From: Anaerolineae bacterium
GTDB lineage: Bacteria; Chloroflexota; Anaerolineae; 4572-78; J111
NCBI GenBank assembly: GCA_020433835.1
Contig: JAGRBY010000219.1
Coordinates: forward strand, 1 to 10,508
DNA: 10,508 bases
Direction: 5' to 3'
The position numbers were made by a program, and so were the translations under genes. The notes beneath the pieces were generated by a model. That model searched no databases. It saw only the letters and a list, made by a program, of their open reading frames with translations, and was not told the DNA's origin. Position 1 is the first letter of the stretch, and every line of letters begins with the position of its first letter. Shown here piece after piece: positions 1 to 6,141 of this stretch.

Positions 1-1831
1 CGGCGGATTTCTCAGCCAGCTCGCGAACCTCATCGGCGACGACAGCAAAGCCTTTGCCGTGTTCACCGGCGCGGGCAGCTTCGATGGCGGCGTTGAGAGC
101 AAGGAGGTTTGTTTGAGAGGCAATGTCATCGATGGTTTCAAGAATGGCCCCAATCTGTTGGGATCGTTGACCCATTTCCTGAACTTTTTGAGCTGACAGG
201 CCAACCTTGGCTTTGATACTTTCCATTCCCTTGATATTAGCATCGACAGTAACTGCGCCGTTGCGAGCCACCTGGGCAGCGTCGGCCGCGCCTTGAGCGC
301 TGGCTTGGGCATTGGTAGCCACTTTTTGGATAACGGCAGCGATTTGCTTAGTGATTTTGGAGGATTTAGCCACGGCAATGGCTTGTTCTTGAGCTCCGCG
401 AGCTACCCCGTCAAGGGCACGAGTCATTTGATCAACGGAGGCCGTTGTTTGGGTGACGGCTTTGGTTTGCTGAGCGGTCCCAGAAGCAACCTGCTGTGTA
501 GTAGTGGCGATCTGGGATGTAGCCAGACCAGCCTGGGCTGCCACTGCCGCCAGTTGACCGGAGGCCGCATCCACATCTGTGGCTCGATCAGTAATGTCAC
601 CAATCAAACGTCTTAGATTGGTGACCATCTGGGCAAATGCGTGGCCCAATAAATCGTTGTTTGATTGGGGCACAACCTCGACCGAGAGATCGCCATCGGC
701 TAAACGATGAGCAAAGCCGGCCATCTCACGTTGGTAATCGACCACCTGTTGAAAGGCATTAGCCATCAAGCCGATTTCATCCCGTCGTTTGATATGAATG
801 GTTTGGGTTGTATCTCCGGCGGCTAACTTGCGGGCTACCTCGGTTACTGCTAACACCGGCTTCGCCAAGTTGCGAGCTACCAGGAATGCTAAACCTGCTA
901 CGCTAACTGCGGCAACCAGACCCATTAATAACATTGTCTGCTGCATTTTTGATGCACCGGCAAAGGCTTCTTCAACATCTTGTTCAGCCAGGAGGCCCAT
1001 CTTCATATTTTCAAGAGAATGGAATGCTCCTAAGACTTTGGTACCACGATAATTCACATACTCGGCCACACCTTCCTTGCCGGCCAGTGCTTCTTGAGCG
1101 CCCAAAGAATCCACCTTTAATTCGAACTCAGAGCGTTCTTCAATTAGCCCTTGCTTCTTTAATTCTTCGGTAAAACGAGAAGGTGTTACAAAAAATCCCT
1201 CTTGGTTAATTAAGTAGATCTCACCGGTCTGCCCCATGGAAACTTCATTTAGCGACTGATCAATTTCAGTGGTTGGAATTATAGCCCCAACCACACCAAT
1301 AATTTGGTCGTTTACGATAATGGGCGCCGCTGCTACTATAATAATTTGCCGGTCCTCCCCTTTTGAAACGAGAGGCTCTGAGATATTGGGCTGCCCTTGG
1401 ATCGCTTGTTGAAAGTACTCTCGATCCGCTACGCTAATTCCTTGTTCTGTGTCTGCTCTAATGGCTACCCCGTCGGGACCGACTACAAACAAACTGGACA
1501 GATCATCCATATGCTGAAGCGTTTCTTCAAACATCGGCTCGAATCTGGTAGGGTCAAGCGAGCGCACTTCTTCAGTTGTGCCAAGCATCTGCACCTCACT
1601 GAGTCGACTAGAAATCCACTCCTCTAAGTTTTGAGCTTGAGTATGAGACAATGTTTCAAGGTCATCGGCAATGCGGTTTTGTAGAATTTCTTGACCTTGG
1701 CGGTCTACTAAAAAGACGGTAATGATAAGCGGCAACAAGGCAATGCCCAGAAAATAAAGAAGGATCTTACCTTGTAAAGAATGAATGTAACTCACCTTGC
1801 TTGTTGAATTTAATTGAGAGGATGTAGCCAT
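1..1831 (-). CDS. Methyl-accepting chemotaxis protein, 3' end missing (runs off left edge)
   Basis: This is a transmembrane chemoreceptor that senses ligands outside the cell and controls a CheA/CheW kinase array. Translating the minus strand from ATG at 1831-1829, preceded by a GGAGAC ribosome site at 1835-1840, gives 610 open codons to the window edge. A short cytoplasmic start is followed by membrane span 1 (about residues 23-42). A periplasmic region of about 250 residues has the size and character of a double-CACHE sensor (inferred). Span 2 is at about 299-319. A HAMP domain follows, with its usual RRDEIG segment, and then a second HAMP-like unit (a [20 protein letters not shown] stretch). 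A long Ala/Gln/Thr-rich coiled coil leads to the hairpin tip at about 571-610, which carries the highly conserved [20 protein letters not shown] core. The returning helix and C-terminus lie outside the window. The family and domain order are clear; the ligand is unknown. No chemotaxis partner gene is adjacent in the window. Confidence 0.95.
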   Translation of the reverse strand, partial: MATSSQLNSTSKVSYIHSLQGKILLYFLGIALLPLIITVFLVDRQGQEILQNRIADDLETLSHTQAQNLEEWISSRLSEVQMLGTTEEVRSLDPTRFEPMFEETLQHMDDLSSLFVVGPDGVAIRADTEQGISVADREYFQQAIQGQPNISEPLVSKGEDRQIIIVAAAPIIVNDQIIGVVGAIIPTTEIDQSLNEVSMGQTGEIYLINQEGFFVTPSRFTEELKKQGLIEERSEFELKVDSLGAQEALAGKEGVAEYVNYRGTKVLGAFHSLENMKMGLLAEQDVEEAFAGASKMQQTMLLMGLVAAVSVAGLAFLVARNLAKPVLAVTEVARKLAAGDTTQTIHIKRRDEIGLMANAFQQVVDYQREMAGFAHRLADGDLSVEVVPQSNNDLLGHAFAQMVTNLRRLIGDITDRATDVDAASGQLAAVAAQAGLATSQIATTTQQVASGTAQQTKAVTQTTASVDQMTRALDGVARGAQEQAIAVAKSSKITKQIAAVIQKVATNAQASAQGAADAAQVARNGAVTVDANIKGMESIKAKVGLSAQKVQEMGQRSQQIGAILETIDDIASQTNLLALNAAIEAARAGEHGKGFAVVADEVRELAEKSA

Positions 1832-1852
1832 TTTGTCTCCTGTAGATATTTA

Positions 1853-1879
1853 ACAGATAGCGGTTGAAGGGATATCTGT
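1853..1879. repeat. Inverted repeat in the chemoreceptor leader
   Basis: ACAGATA at 1853-1859 faces TATCTGT at 1873-1879 across a 13-nt spacer, 14 bp beyond the ribosome site of the leftward chemoreceptor gene. It could be an operator or a weak leader hairpin. The arms are only 7 bp, so chance occurrence is possible. Confidence 0.35.
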
Positions 1880-2476
1880 ATTTAATTTCAGTAAATTTCC
1901 TACAATTGGCACTGGGGCCATACCAAGTGAAAATTCGTATCATTTGTGGCTAATTTCATCTGCTATTTATCGGTTCCATCTTACGGGCCAATGTTGGGTA
2001 ACGAGCATAAGTTAGTGACGCCTTTTACGAACTGAAGGGGTTGTGGCACAGTGGTGATCGTTTGTAACTTAATGCTACTATAATTATCGTCTAATAAGAG
2101 GATGGCAACATAAATGTTAGGTAAATAGAGTACGATCTGAGCAAACTTTCCCCCTCGGTAACTATTTCAATTTGCTCTTCATCAGGTTTTTTATCAAGCT
2201 GGTGAGAGGTTCACAATGCATTCAAAAAACTCGTAATGGTGCGGAAAAGATACAGAATTTTACAAATTCCCTAAAAGCCTGTTTTTCGGTGGCAAGTACT
2301 TTCGGGCAACGGGCAACTATCTTTAGCCTGGCTCTCTCTGATTATGACAACACAACAGATGGTAGTGGTCGCTCGGCGGCGGCTGTATATTGTGGTTAGC
2401 CTCACAAAAGAAAGCGCCCTTTTTGCCCTTAAGTACTGTTCGTATAGTAACATCCAGTGACTTTCGGGCATGAGAA

Positions 2477-2511
2477 AAAAGTACTAAAGCACCTTGATAT
2501 TCGGTACTTTT
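2477..2511. repeat. 8-bp inverted repeat upstream of the HU-like gene
   Basis: AAAAGTAC at 2477-2484 and GTACTTTT at 2504-2511 form a perfect 8-bp inverted repeat with a 19-nt spacer, about 110 bp before the HU-like start codon. It could be a regulator site for that gene. There is no T-run after the right arm as in a classic terminator. Confidence 0.35.
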
Positions 2512-2620
2512 GGCCCTAGACGGGCTGTAGCAGTTTATGTTATTTTTAAGGGGTAGTTACTTACTGTTATGTCTACTGGACCTTGTTTTTTCTCAACTAC
2601 TTATCAATTGGAGGTTTATT

Positions 2621-3343
2621 ATGTCCACCCAAGTAAAGTATAAAGTTGTTCCCAGCACGTTTAGTAACGATGATGCCAAGCAATATCATGCTTCTGTTGA
2701 GGCCTATAAAAGTTTGGATTTGGAAGACATCATTGACGAGATGGAATTTCGCCATTCGTCCTTGACTACGTCTGATATGGTGGCTATGTTTGAAGATTTT
2801 GGCCGAACCGTTATTAAGCGGATTAAAGAAGGAGATCGGGTTAACACTGATTTGTTCCAAATATCACTGTCCATCAAAGGGCGATTTAACAGTTTGGATG
2901 ACTCGTTTGATAAGAAGCGTCACAAAGTACGGATATGTATCAACCCCAGCCGCGCCTTTACCAAAGCCGTAACCCAAGATGTTCAGGTAGAAAAGAAGGT
3001 AGCGGAACAGCCGATGCCTAAACTGATGTGGTTTTTTAATCTGGAAGGCACCGCCCCAAACACGGAATTGACGCCCACCCACATGGCCCGTATTAAAGGC
3101 GAGAACCTGACCTTTGACCAAAACGATCCCCAACAAGGCGTCTTCCTGGTGCCGGTCAACAGTCAGGACCCGGACAATGACGCCATTCGGATGACCCATT
3201 TCACCCGAACGACCAGCGGCCAAATTGTATTCCGCGTCCCGGAAGGCTTAACTCCCGGCTTTTACCAACTGGAAGTGCGGGCCGTCTTTGGCGCTAACAA
3301 TTTGCGAACCGGCATCTATAAAGAGAAGCTTGAAGTGAAATGA
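2621..3343 (+). CDS. HU/IHF-like DNA-binding protein with DUF4469 (IPT-like) C-terminal domain
   Basis: This is a predicted nucleoid-type DNA-binding protein of 240 residues. ATG at 2621 is chosen because GGAGG lies at 2610-2614 with ideal spacing; an in-frame ATG at 2537 would add 28 hydrophobic residues and has no such site. Residues 1-125 look like the HU-like domain of the Bacteroides Bvu_2165 type: a helical part with a GRTVIKRIKEGDRVNTDLFQ stretch, then a basic strand region (KGRF, KKRHKVRICINPSR) suited to DNA contact. A Lys-rich linker (about 120-135) leads to a beta-rich Ig/IPT-like domain at 135-240, containing GENLTFDQNDPQQGVFLVPV and ending in a FYQLEVRAVFG strand. In the known family this pairing is called HU-DNA_bdg plus DUF4469; the family is inferred from memory of such sequences. 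The TGA stop is followed by 35 more open codons in the same frame. An intrinsic terminator follows at 3489-3522. Confidence 0.8.
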   Translation: MSTQVKYKVVPSTFSNDDAKQYHASVEAYKSLDLEDIIDEMEFRHSSLTTSDMVAMFEDFGRTVIKRIKEGDRVNTDLFQISLSIKGRFNSLDDSFDKKRHKVRICINPSRAFTKAVTQDVQVEKKVAEQPMPKLMWFFNLEGTAPNTELTPTHMARIKGENLTFDQNDPQQGVFLVPVNSQDPDNDAIRMTHFTRTTSGQIVFRVPEGLTPGFYQLEVRAVFGANNLRTGIYKEKLEVK

Positions 3344-3451
3344 AGCGATCCTGGTGGCAGCGTAATCGGCTCCCTTGACCCGGAGCCTGATGCCCTCTCG
3401 CCCGACCTCGATTTACCGGACCTTAACCAAGGTGGTTTGTTCTCCCTATAA
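3344..3451 (+). other. In-frame open extension after the TGA stop of the HU-like gene
   Basis: After TGA (3341-3343) the same frame stays open for 35 codons to TAA at 3449-3451. The translation is SDPGGSVIGSLDPEPDALSP followed by DLDLPDLNQGGLFSL. It is acidic, rich in Pro/Asp/Leu, and looks like a natural disordered tail. The terminator lies just 37 bp past this second stop. It could be an ancestral C-terminus cut off by a nonsense change, a readthrough product, or chance. TGA followed by AGC is not a known strong readthrough context. Confidence 0.4.
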
Positions 3452-3488
3452 ATCGATTCCCCAATTTACTCACATTGAAAAACGCTGT

Positions 3489-3522
3489 AAAAGCCCCGAA
3501 CTCGCTGTGGTTTGGGGCTTTT
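3489..3522 (+). terminator. Intrinsic terminator of the HU-like gene
   Basis: AAAAGCCCC (3489-3497) pairs perfectly with GGGGCTTTT (3514-3522). The stem extends inward through GAAC/GTTT with one G-U pair, leaving an 8-nt loop. The A-tract and T-tract on either side would let it work in both directions. It is placed correctly to end the HU-like transcript. Confidence 0.85.
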
Positions 3523-3568
3523 GATATGCCCCTAATCCGCCTTAACCCACTCCAAAACAGAACCTGTA

Positions 3569-3700
3569 GAAAGTAACCTGGTTGCCTGGGGGAAAGTAAC
3601 TTTGTTGCCTGGGGGAAAGCAACTTTGCTCTGCCTAGGGGAAAGTAACTTTGCTGCCCGAGGAAAGTAACTTTGTTGCCCGAGGAAAGTAACTTTGCTGC
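3569..3700. repeat. Tandem array of six 22-25 bp units
   Basis: Six copies of GAAAGTAAC (one reads GAAAGCAAC) start at 3569, 3592, 3615, 3640, 3662 and 3684, so the periods are 23, 23, 25, 22 and 22 bp. The unit consensus is GAAAGTAACTTTGYTGCCYG plus two or three G. Most copies contain AAAGT-A-ACTTT, a perfect 5-bp palindrome around a central A. The unit looks too short and irregular for CRISPR, and there are no unique spacers. It could be a protein-binding array or a simple slippage repeat. Confidence 0.85.
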
Positions 3701-3716
3701 CCCAGCAACATAATAA

Positions 3717-3759
3717 TGTTAGGCCTACAACAAAACGTTGTTGAGGCTACAACATTTTT
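3717..3759. repeat. 15-bp imperfect direct repeat with overlapping hairpins and T-run
   Basis: TGTTAGGCCTACAAC (3717-3731) recurs as TGTTGAGGCTACAAC (3739-3753), exactly 22 bp on, the same step as the last units of the preceding array. The second copy forms a weak GTTGT/ACAAC stem directly before six T residues, so it might act as a poor terminator. The alternative stem GCCTACAAC with GTTGTTGAGGC would compete with it. No gene was found here. Confidence 0.5.
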
Positions 3760-3941
3760 TCCCTCGACCTATAACCACGCTGTTGCAAGGCCGGAATGCT
3801 CTGCCGCCACGGTGACCGGGACTTAAACGTTAAGGAATGAAAAATAATTAAGTTCGGCTGGCATTGCTGCTGATTGACATCTGGAAAGTTAAAGCCCCCG
3901 TACCTCTTTGGCAATAGGCCCACAGGTCCATAGATTGCCAA

Positions 3942-3970
3942 TTGTTGGTCAGTTTAACCTTTGATATAAT
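3942..3970 (+). promoter_or_regulatory. Predicted sigma-70 promoter of the GNAT gene
   Basis: TTGTTG (3942-3947) and a perfect TATAAT (3965-3970) are separated by 17 bp, and TGA immediately before the -10 box gives an extended -10 (TGnTATAAT). Transcription should start near 3977, leaving a leader of about 120 nt before the GNAT start codon. This is the best-looking promoter in the window. Confidence 0.7.
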
Positions 3971-3974
3971 CCAG

Positions 3975-4046
3975 GCTGGCCATAAATAGCATTCCAGTTA
4001 GCCCTTCGGGTCATCGCCGGCCAGCGTTGGGTGGGGGGCTGAATGA
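3975..4046 (+). promoter_or_regulatory. Structured leader of the GNAT gene
   Basis: GCTGGCC (3975-3981) can pair with GGCCAGC (4019-4025), enclosing a small CCTTCGG-type tetraloop hairpin near 4000. A competing pairing, CATTC/AGCCC (from 3990) with GGGCTGAATG (about 4037-4046), is also possible. The two folds exclude each other. It may be an unrecognised regulatory leader. I could not match it to a known riboswitch class. Confidence 0.35.
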
Positions 4047-4059
4047 TGCAGGGTAACAA

Positions 4060-4083
4060 GGAGCGACAAAGCCGGCTTTGTCA
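4060..4083. repeat. Palindromic repeat element, copy 1
   Basis: GACAAAGCCGGCTTTGTC (4065-4082) is an 18-bp perfect palindrome preceded by GGAGC. The 24-bp block from GGAGCG to TTGTCA recurs with three differences at 10110-10133. Here it sits 12 bp before the GNAT ATG and includes the only Shine-Dalgarno-like GGAG (4060-4063) of that gene. It is probably a dispersed REP-like element. Confidence 0.75.
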
Positions 4084-4095
4084 ACGCATAACCCC

Positions 4096-4602
4096 ATGAA
4101 GATTTTAGAAACCAACCGATTGATCCTCAGACGTTTTGTACCGGATGATCTCGACGCTCTCTTTACCCTGTACAGCGACCCCGAGGCGCGGCGCTACTTT
4201 CCTGAAGGCACGTTAACCTACGAAGAAACCCAAGAAGAGCTGGAGTGGTTTCTCAACGGCCACCCCCGTCACCCCGAGTTGGGGCTGTGGGCAACTATCC
4301 ATAAAGAAACCCGTCAGTTTATTGGCCGATGTGGGCTGCTGCCCTGGACTATTGACGGGCAATTTGAAGTGGAAGTGGCTTACATGCTGGCCAAAGAATA
4401 TTGGGGTCAGGGCTTAGGCACCGAGGCGGCCCAGGGGGTGCTGGAGTATGGCTTTGAAACGCTACAACGAGACCGCCTCATCTGCCTCATCGACCAGGAT
4501 AATGCGGCCTCGATCAACGTGGCCCAAAAAATTGGGATGACCTTTGAAAAAGAGGGCCGCGACGACCAGGGGCCGTTTATGTTGTATTCACGTCATAAGT
4601 AA
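4096..4602 (+). CDS. GNAT family N-acetyltransferase (RimJ/RimL type)
   Basis: This is a predicted cytoplasmic enzyme that moves an acetyl group from acetyl-CoA to an amine, possibly a protein N-terminus, antibiotic or small molecule. With ATG at 4096 it has 168 residues, normal for the family, and begins with the typical KILETNRLILRRF strand and helix. Motif A is at about 95-112 (VAYMLAKEYWGQGLGTEAA, with the Q-G-x-G acetyl-CoA pyrophosphate loop). Motif B is at 133-150 (DQDNAASINVAQKIGMTF). An in-frame TTG at 4078 would add six residues, but it lies inside the palindromic repeat; a TAA at 4054 excludes longer forms. No clean ribosome site precedes the ATG: the only GGAG is 32 nt upstream, on the far side of a hairpin that could bring it closer if folded. 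An extended -10 promoter lies 125 bp upstream. The substrate cannot be deduced. Confidence 0.9.
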   Translation: MKILETNRLILRRFVPDDLDALFTLYSDPEARRYFPEGTLTYEETQEELEWFLNGHPRHPELGLWATIHKETRQFIGRCGLLPWTIDGQFEVEVAYMLAKEYWGQGLGTEAAQGVLEYGFETLQRDRLICLIDQDNAASINVAQKIGMTFEKEGRDDQGPFMLYSRHK

Positions 4603-4630
4603 GACCTCTAAAAATTATGAGGGCTAAATT

Positions 4631-4693
4631 ATGAATGATGAAGATATTACCTTTGCGCGTTTGAAAGGAGGAGCCAACACCCTGTCGCTATAG
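4631..4693 (+). CDS. Possible 20-residue peptide gene
   Basis: ATG at 4631 is preceded by GAGGG at 4619-4623 with 7-nt spacing. The frame encodes MNDEDITFARLKGGANTLSL and ends with TAG at 4691-4693. It is not recognised. It starts 28 bp after the GNAT stop and could be translated from the same transcript. It may instead be the first part of a small gene now broken by a frameshift, since another open frame continues to 4809. Confidence 0.35.
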   Translation: MNDEDITFARLKGGANTLSL

Positions 4694-4812
4694 AGGAGAC
4701 AAAAGATGATAAGAGTGACCTAATAAAACACTATTTTGATGTTGCGCTACCGTACGATCCGCAAGTGATGCTAATGACTTTTTTAAGTTTTGCGCATGTA
4801 TCACTACAATAG
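4642..4812 (+). pseudogene. Open frame without a start, possible remnant of a small gene
   Basis: In a frame shifted from the 20-codon ORF, the sequence is open from 4642 to TAG at 4810-4812. It reads like natural protein in its second half (DDKSDLIKHYFDVALPYDPQ, then VMLMTFLSFAHVSLQ), but it lacks a usable start until a late ATG. Joining the two pieces by one frameshift near 4660-4690 would give a peptide of about 60 residues. No family is recognised, and the piece could be chance. Confidence 0.3.
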
Positions 4813-4871
4813 GGGTATCGATAAGCTCTATCTGTCCATCCACGATAGAATCCTGATGAAAGAAAGCAACA

Positions 4872-5615
4872 ATGACTATTCCAATTCCTAATAACGAATC
4901 AGATCGGATCAAGGCTTTAGAGCGATATCAGATCTTTGATACCGCATCTGAGCAAGAATTTGATGATATTACCTTACTGGCCGCCTCTATTTGCGATACT
5001 CCCATCGCTCTAATATCCCTGCTGGATGAAACCCGACAGTGGTTTAAGTCGAAGGTGGGTTTCAGCCTTAATGAAACCTCGCGGGAGATAGCGTTTTGCA
5101 GTTATGCCATTGTGCAGCTAGAGATGTTCATTGTCCCGGATACGCTCAATGATGAAAAATTTGCTAACAACCCTCTTGTTACGGGTGATCCGCATATTCG
5201 GTTTTATGCCGGTTCGCAATTGGTAACACCTGACGGATATAGGCTGGGTACGTTGTGTGTTATTGACCGCAAGCCGCGTGAGTTAAGTGCTGAACAACAG
5301 GCTGCCTTACAGGCATTAGCCCGACAAGTGATAACCCAGCTTGAGTTGCGTCGTGTTTCTAACCAGTTAGCCCAGGTTAACAGAAATCAGGCCAAGCTCA
5401 TTACGCAATTGGAAGGTGCCCTCGGTCGCATCAAGACGCTGGAAGGAATAATCCCTATTTGTGCTCAGTGTAAAAACGTTCGTAATGATGATGGCTATTG
5501 GCAGAAAGTTGAAGTGTACATTAGCGAACATTCCAATGCCGATTTCAGCCACGGGATTTGTCCTGAATGCATCCAGAGATTATATCCAGAGTATTATTCG
5601 CCGTCATCCCCCTAA
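4872..5615 (+). CDS. GAF-domain sensor protein with C-terminal Cys4 (zinc-knuckle-like) module
   Basis: This is a soluble 247-residue signalling protein. Residues 8-165 form a GAF domain of the common [15 protein letters not shown] type, with the [20 protein letters not shown] segment at 124-143, which in this subgroup binds small molecules or serves as a light or redox sensor. A coiled coil of about 25 residues (165-190) follows. The C-terminal module (191-241) has two CxxC pairs, C197/C200 and C230/C233, with GYW (208-210) and FSHGICPEC between them. This pattern recurs at the end of PAS, GAF and receiver proteins in many bacteria and probably binds zinc; its function is unknown. There is no kinase, GGDEF or HTH output, so it presumably acts by protein contact. 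ATG 4872 has only a weak purine-rich site (AAAGAAAG). The stop codon lies inside the inverted-repeat element that starts at 5612. Confidence 0.88.
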   Translation: MTIPIPNNESDRIKALERYQIFDTASEQEFDDITLLAASICDTPIALISLLDETRQWFKSKVGFSLNETSREIAFCSYAIVQLEMFIVPDTLNDEKFANNPLVTGDPHIRFYAGSQLVTPDGYRLGTLCVIDRKPRELSAEQQAALQALARQVITQLELRRVSNQLAQVNRNQAKLITQLEGALGRIKTLEGIIPICAQCKNVRNDDGYWQKVEVYISEHSNADFSHGICPECIQRLYPEYYSPSSP

Positions 5616-5758
5616 GAAGCTGTTTGAAAAGTCTTCTAGGGTCCACAGATAGACACAGATTATCACTGATATTATCAAAATTCAGATAAAAATCTGTGAT
5701 TATCAGTGTAAATCTGTGGACAACTCTGTAAACTTCCACTTTTAAAACAGTTTCTTCG
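5612..5758. repeat. Nested inverted-repeat element, MITE-like, 147 bp
   Basis: The outer arms (5612-5632 and 5738-5758) match at 18 of 21 positions in inverted orientation; their shared core is CTGTTT. The inner arms (5642-5670 and 5692-5720) match at 24 of 29 and begin with TCCACAGAT. Within the 21-nt loop, TTATC and GATAA pair again. It has no coding capacity. Long terminal inverted repeats with no ORF suggest a miniature transposable element or a dispersed hairpin repeat. No clear target-site duplication was found. The left arm includes the TAA of the GAF gene, and the hairpin may also end transcription. Confidence 0.75.
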
Positions 5759-6141
5759 CTCCTCGCTTAAGTTTGCCCTAGGTACAAATCGTATTTTCAG
5801 GGAAGCCAAGCTATTTGCCTTATTCAGCCACGTCGATGTATAAAGAGCCATAACCAGCGGCAGGTATAATACAAGATTGTAAAATCTAGCTTCTCTACCA
5901 GAGACCCATGCTATGAACATCATCCTCACAACGCTTATTCAGTGCGGTCATCATTTTCTCTTTGTACTCTCCTTATTTGCTTTCTTTTACCCTTTCACAC
6001 TAATAGCGTATGCTGTATAGGGAACCAAACCCTGCTTCCTTAACCTGCTGCTGACCACAACCGTTACTAACTTCCCATTCTCAAATAGGTCGCGGTGTGG
6101 GTATGTATAAGTCGCGTGTTGTACTCAATAAGGAGAGAATT
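5759..6141. other. Intergenic region before the two-span unknown protein
   Basis: This 383-bp stretch holds a perfect TATAAT at 5865-5870 without a good -35 box, then a small hydrophobic ORF (5913-6020). A weak promoter-like pair for the next gene is TTTACC (5986-5991), 17 bp, TATGCT (6009-6014). A minus-strand frame of 84 codons crosses part of it (5675-5929), but it runs through the inverted-repeat element and looks unconvincing. Confidence 0.45.
5913..6020 (+). CDS. Possible 35-residue single-span membrane peptide
   Basis: ATG at 5913 opens 35 codons to TAG at 6018-6020. The peptide starts MNIILTTLIQCGHHFLFVLS and continues LFAFFYPFTLIAYAV, so it has one long hydrophobic segment able to span the membrane. 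A perfect -10 box at 5865-5870 would give a leader of about 36 nt. The ribosome site is poor (AGAGA about 10 nt upstream). It resembles small membrane proteins in size and character but matches none I recognise, and a T-rich leader could give such an ORF by chance. Confidence 0.35.
   Translation: MNIILTTLIQCGHHFLFVLSLFAFFYPFTLIAYAV

Larger units (their letters stand above)
1832..2620. other. 789-bp intergenic region, no convincing gene
   Basis: This stretch separates the chemoreceptor (leftward) from the HU-like gene (rightward), so it should hold both promoters. Short open frames exist on both strands (about 2172-2399 plus, 2271-2471 minus), but they lack good ribosome sites and recognisable protein character. 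I see a 7-bp inverted repeat in the chemoreceptor leader (1853-1879), an isolated perfect TATAAT at 2079-2084 with no good -35 box, and an 8-bp inverted repeat at 2477-2511. Nothing else in it could be identified. Confidence 0.6.

Noticed and set aside
293..1627. Plus-strand open frames inside the chemoreceptor gene
   Set aside because: They are antisense shadows of the strongly conserved chemoreceptor reading frame on the minus strand.
2298..2470. 11-bp direct repeat ACTTTCGGGCA at 2298 and 2460
   Set aside because: Several exact 11-bp repeats are expected by chance in a window of this size.
2271..2471. Minus-strand 66-codon frame in the large intergenic gap
   Set aside because: It has no good ribosome site and no recognisable motif, and its composition looks random.
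2537..2620. Earlier ATG for the HU-like gene, giving a hydrophobic N-terminus like a signal peptide
   Set aside because: GGAGG sits directly before ATG 2621, the added residues are unlike the family, and a secreted DNA-binding protein is unlikely.
3569..3700. CRISPR array
   Set aside because: Units of 22-25 bp run head to tail without unique spacers, and no cas genes are present.
3717..3731. Integron attC-like core (GTTAGGC)
   Set aside because: The matching RYYYAAC partner and the typical attC folded layout are absent, and there is no integrase.
3747..3941. Minus-strand 64-codon frame opposite the GNAT promoter
   Set aside because: It begins with TTG without a ribosome site, shows no known motif, and lies over an extended -10 promoter and repeats.
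4688..4912. Minus-strand 74-codon frame overlapping the start of the GAF gene
   Set aside because: It overlaps the N-terminus of a clear gene, lacks a ribosome site, and has no recognisable family.
5675..5929. Minus-strand 84-codon frame through the inverted-repeat element
   Set aside because: Its C-terminal part is made of the hairpin repeat, and no family is recognisable.
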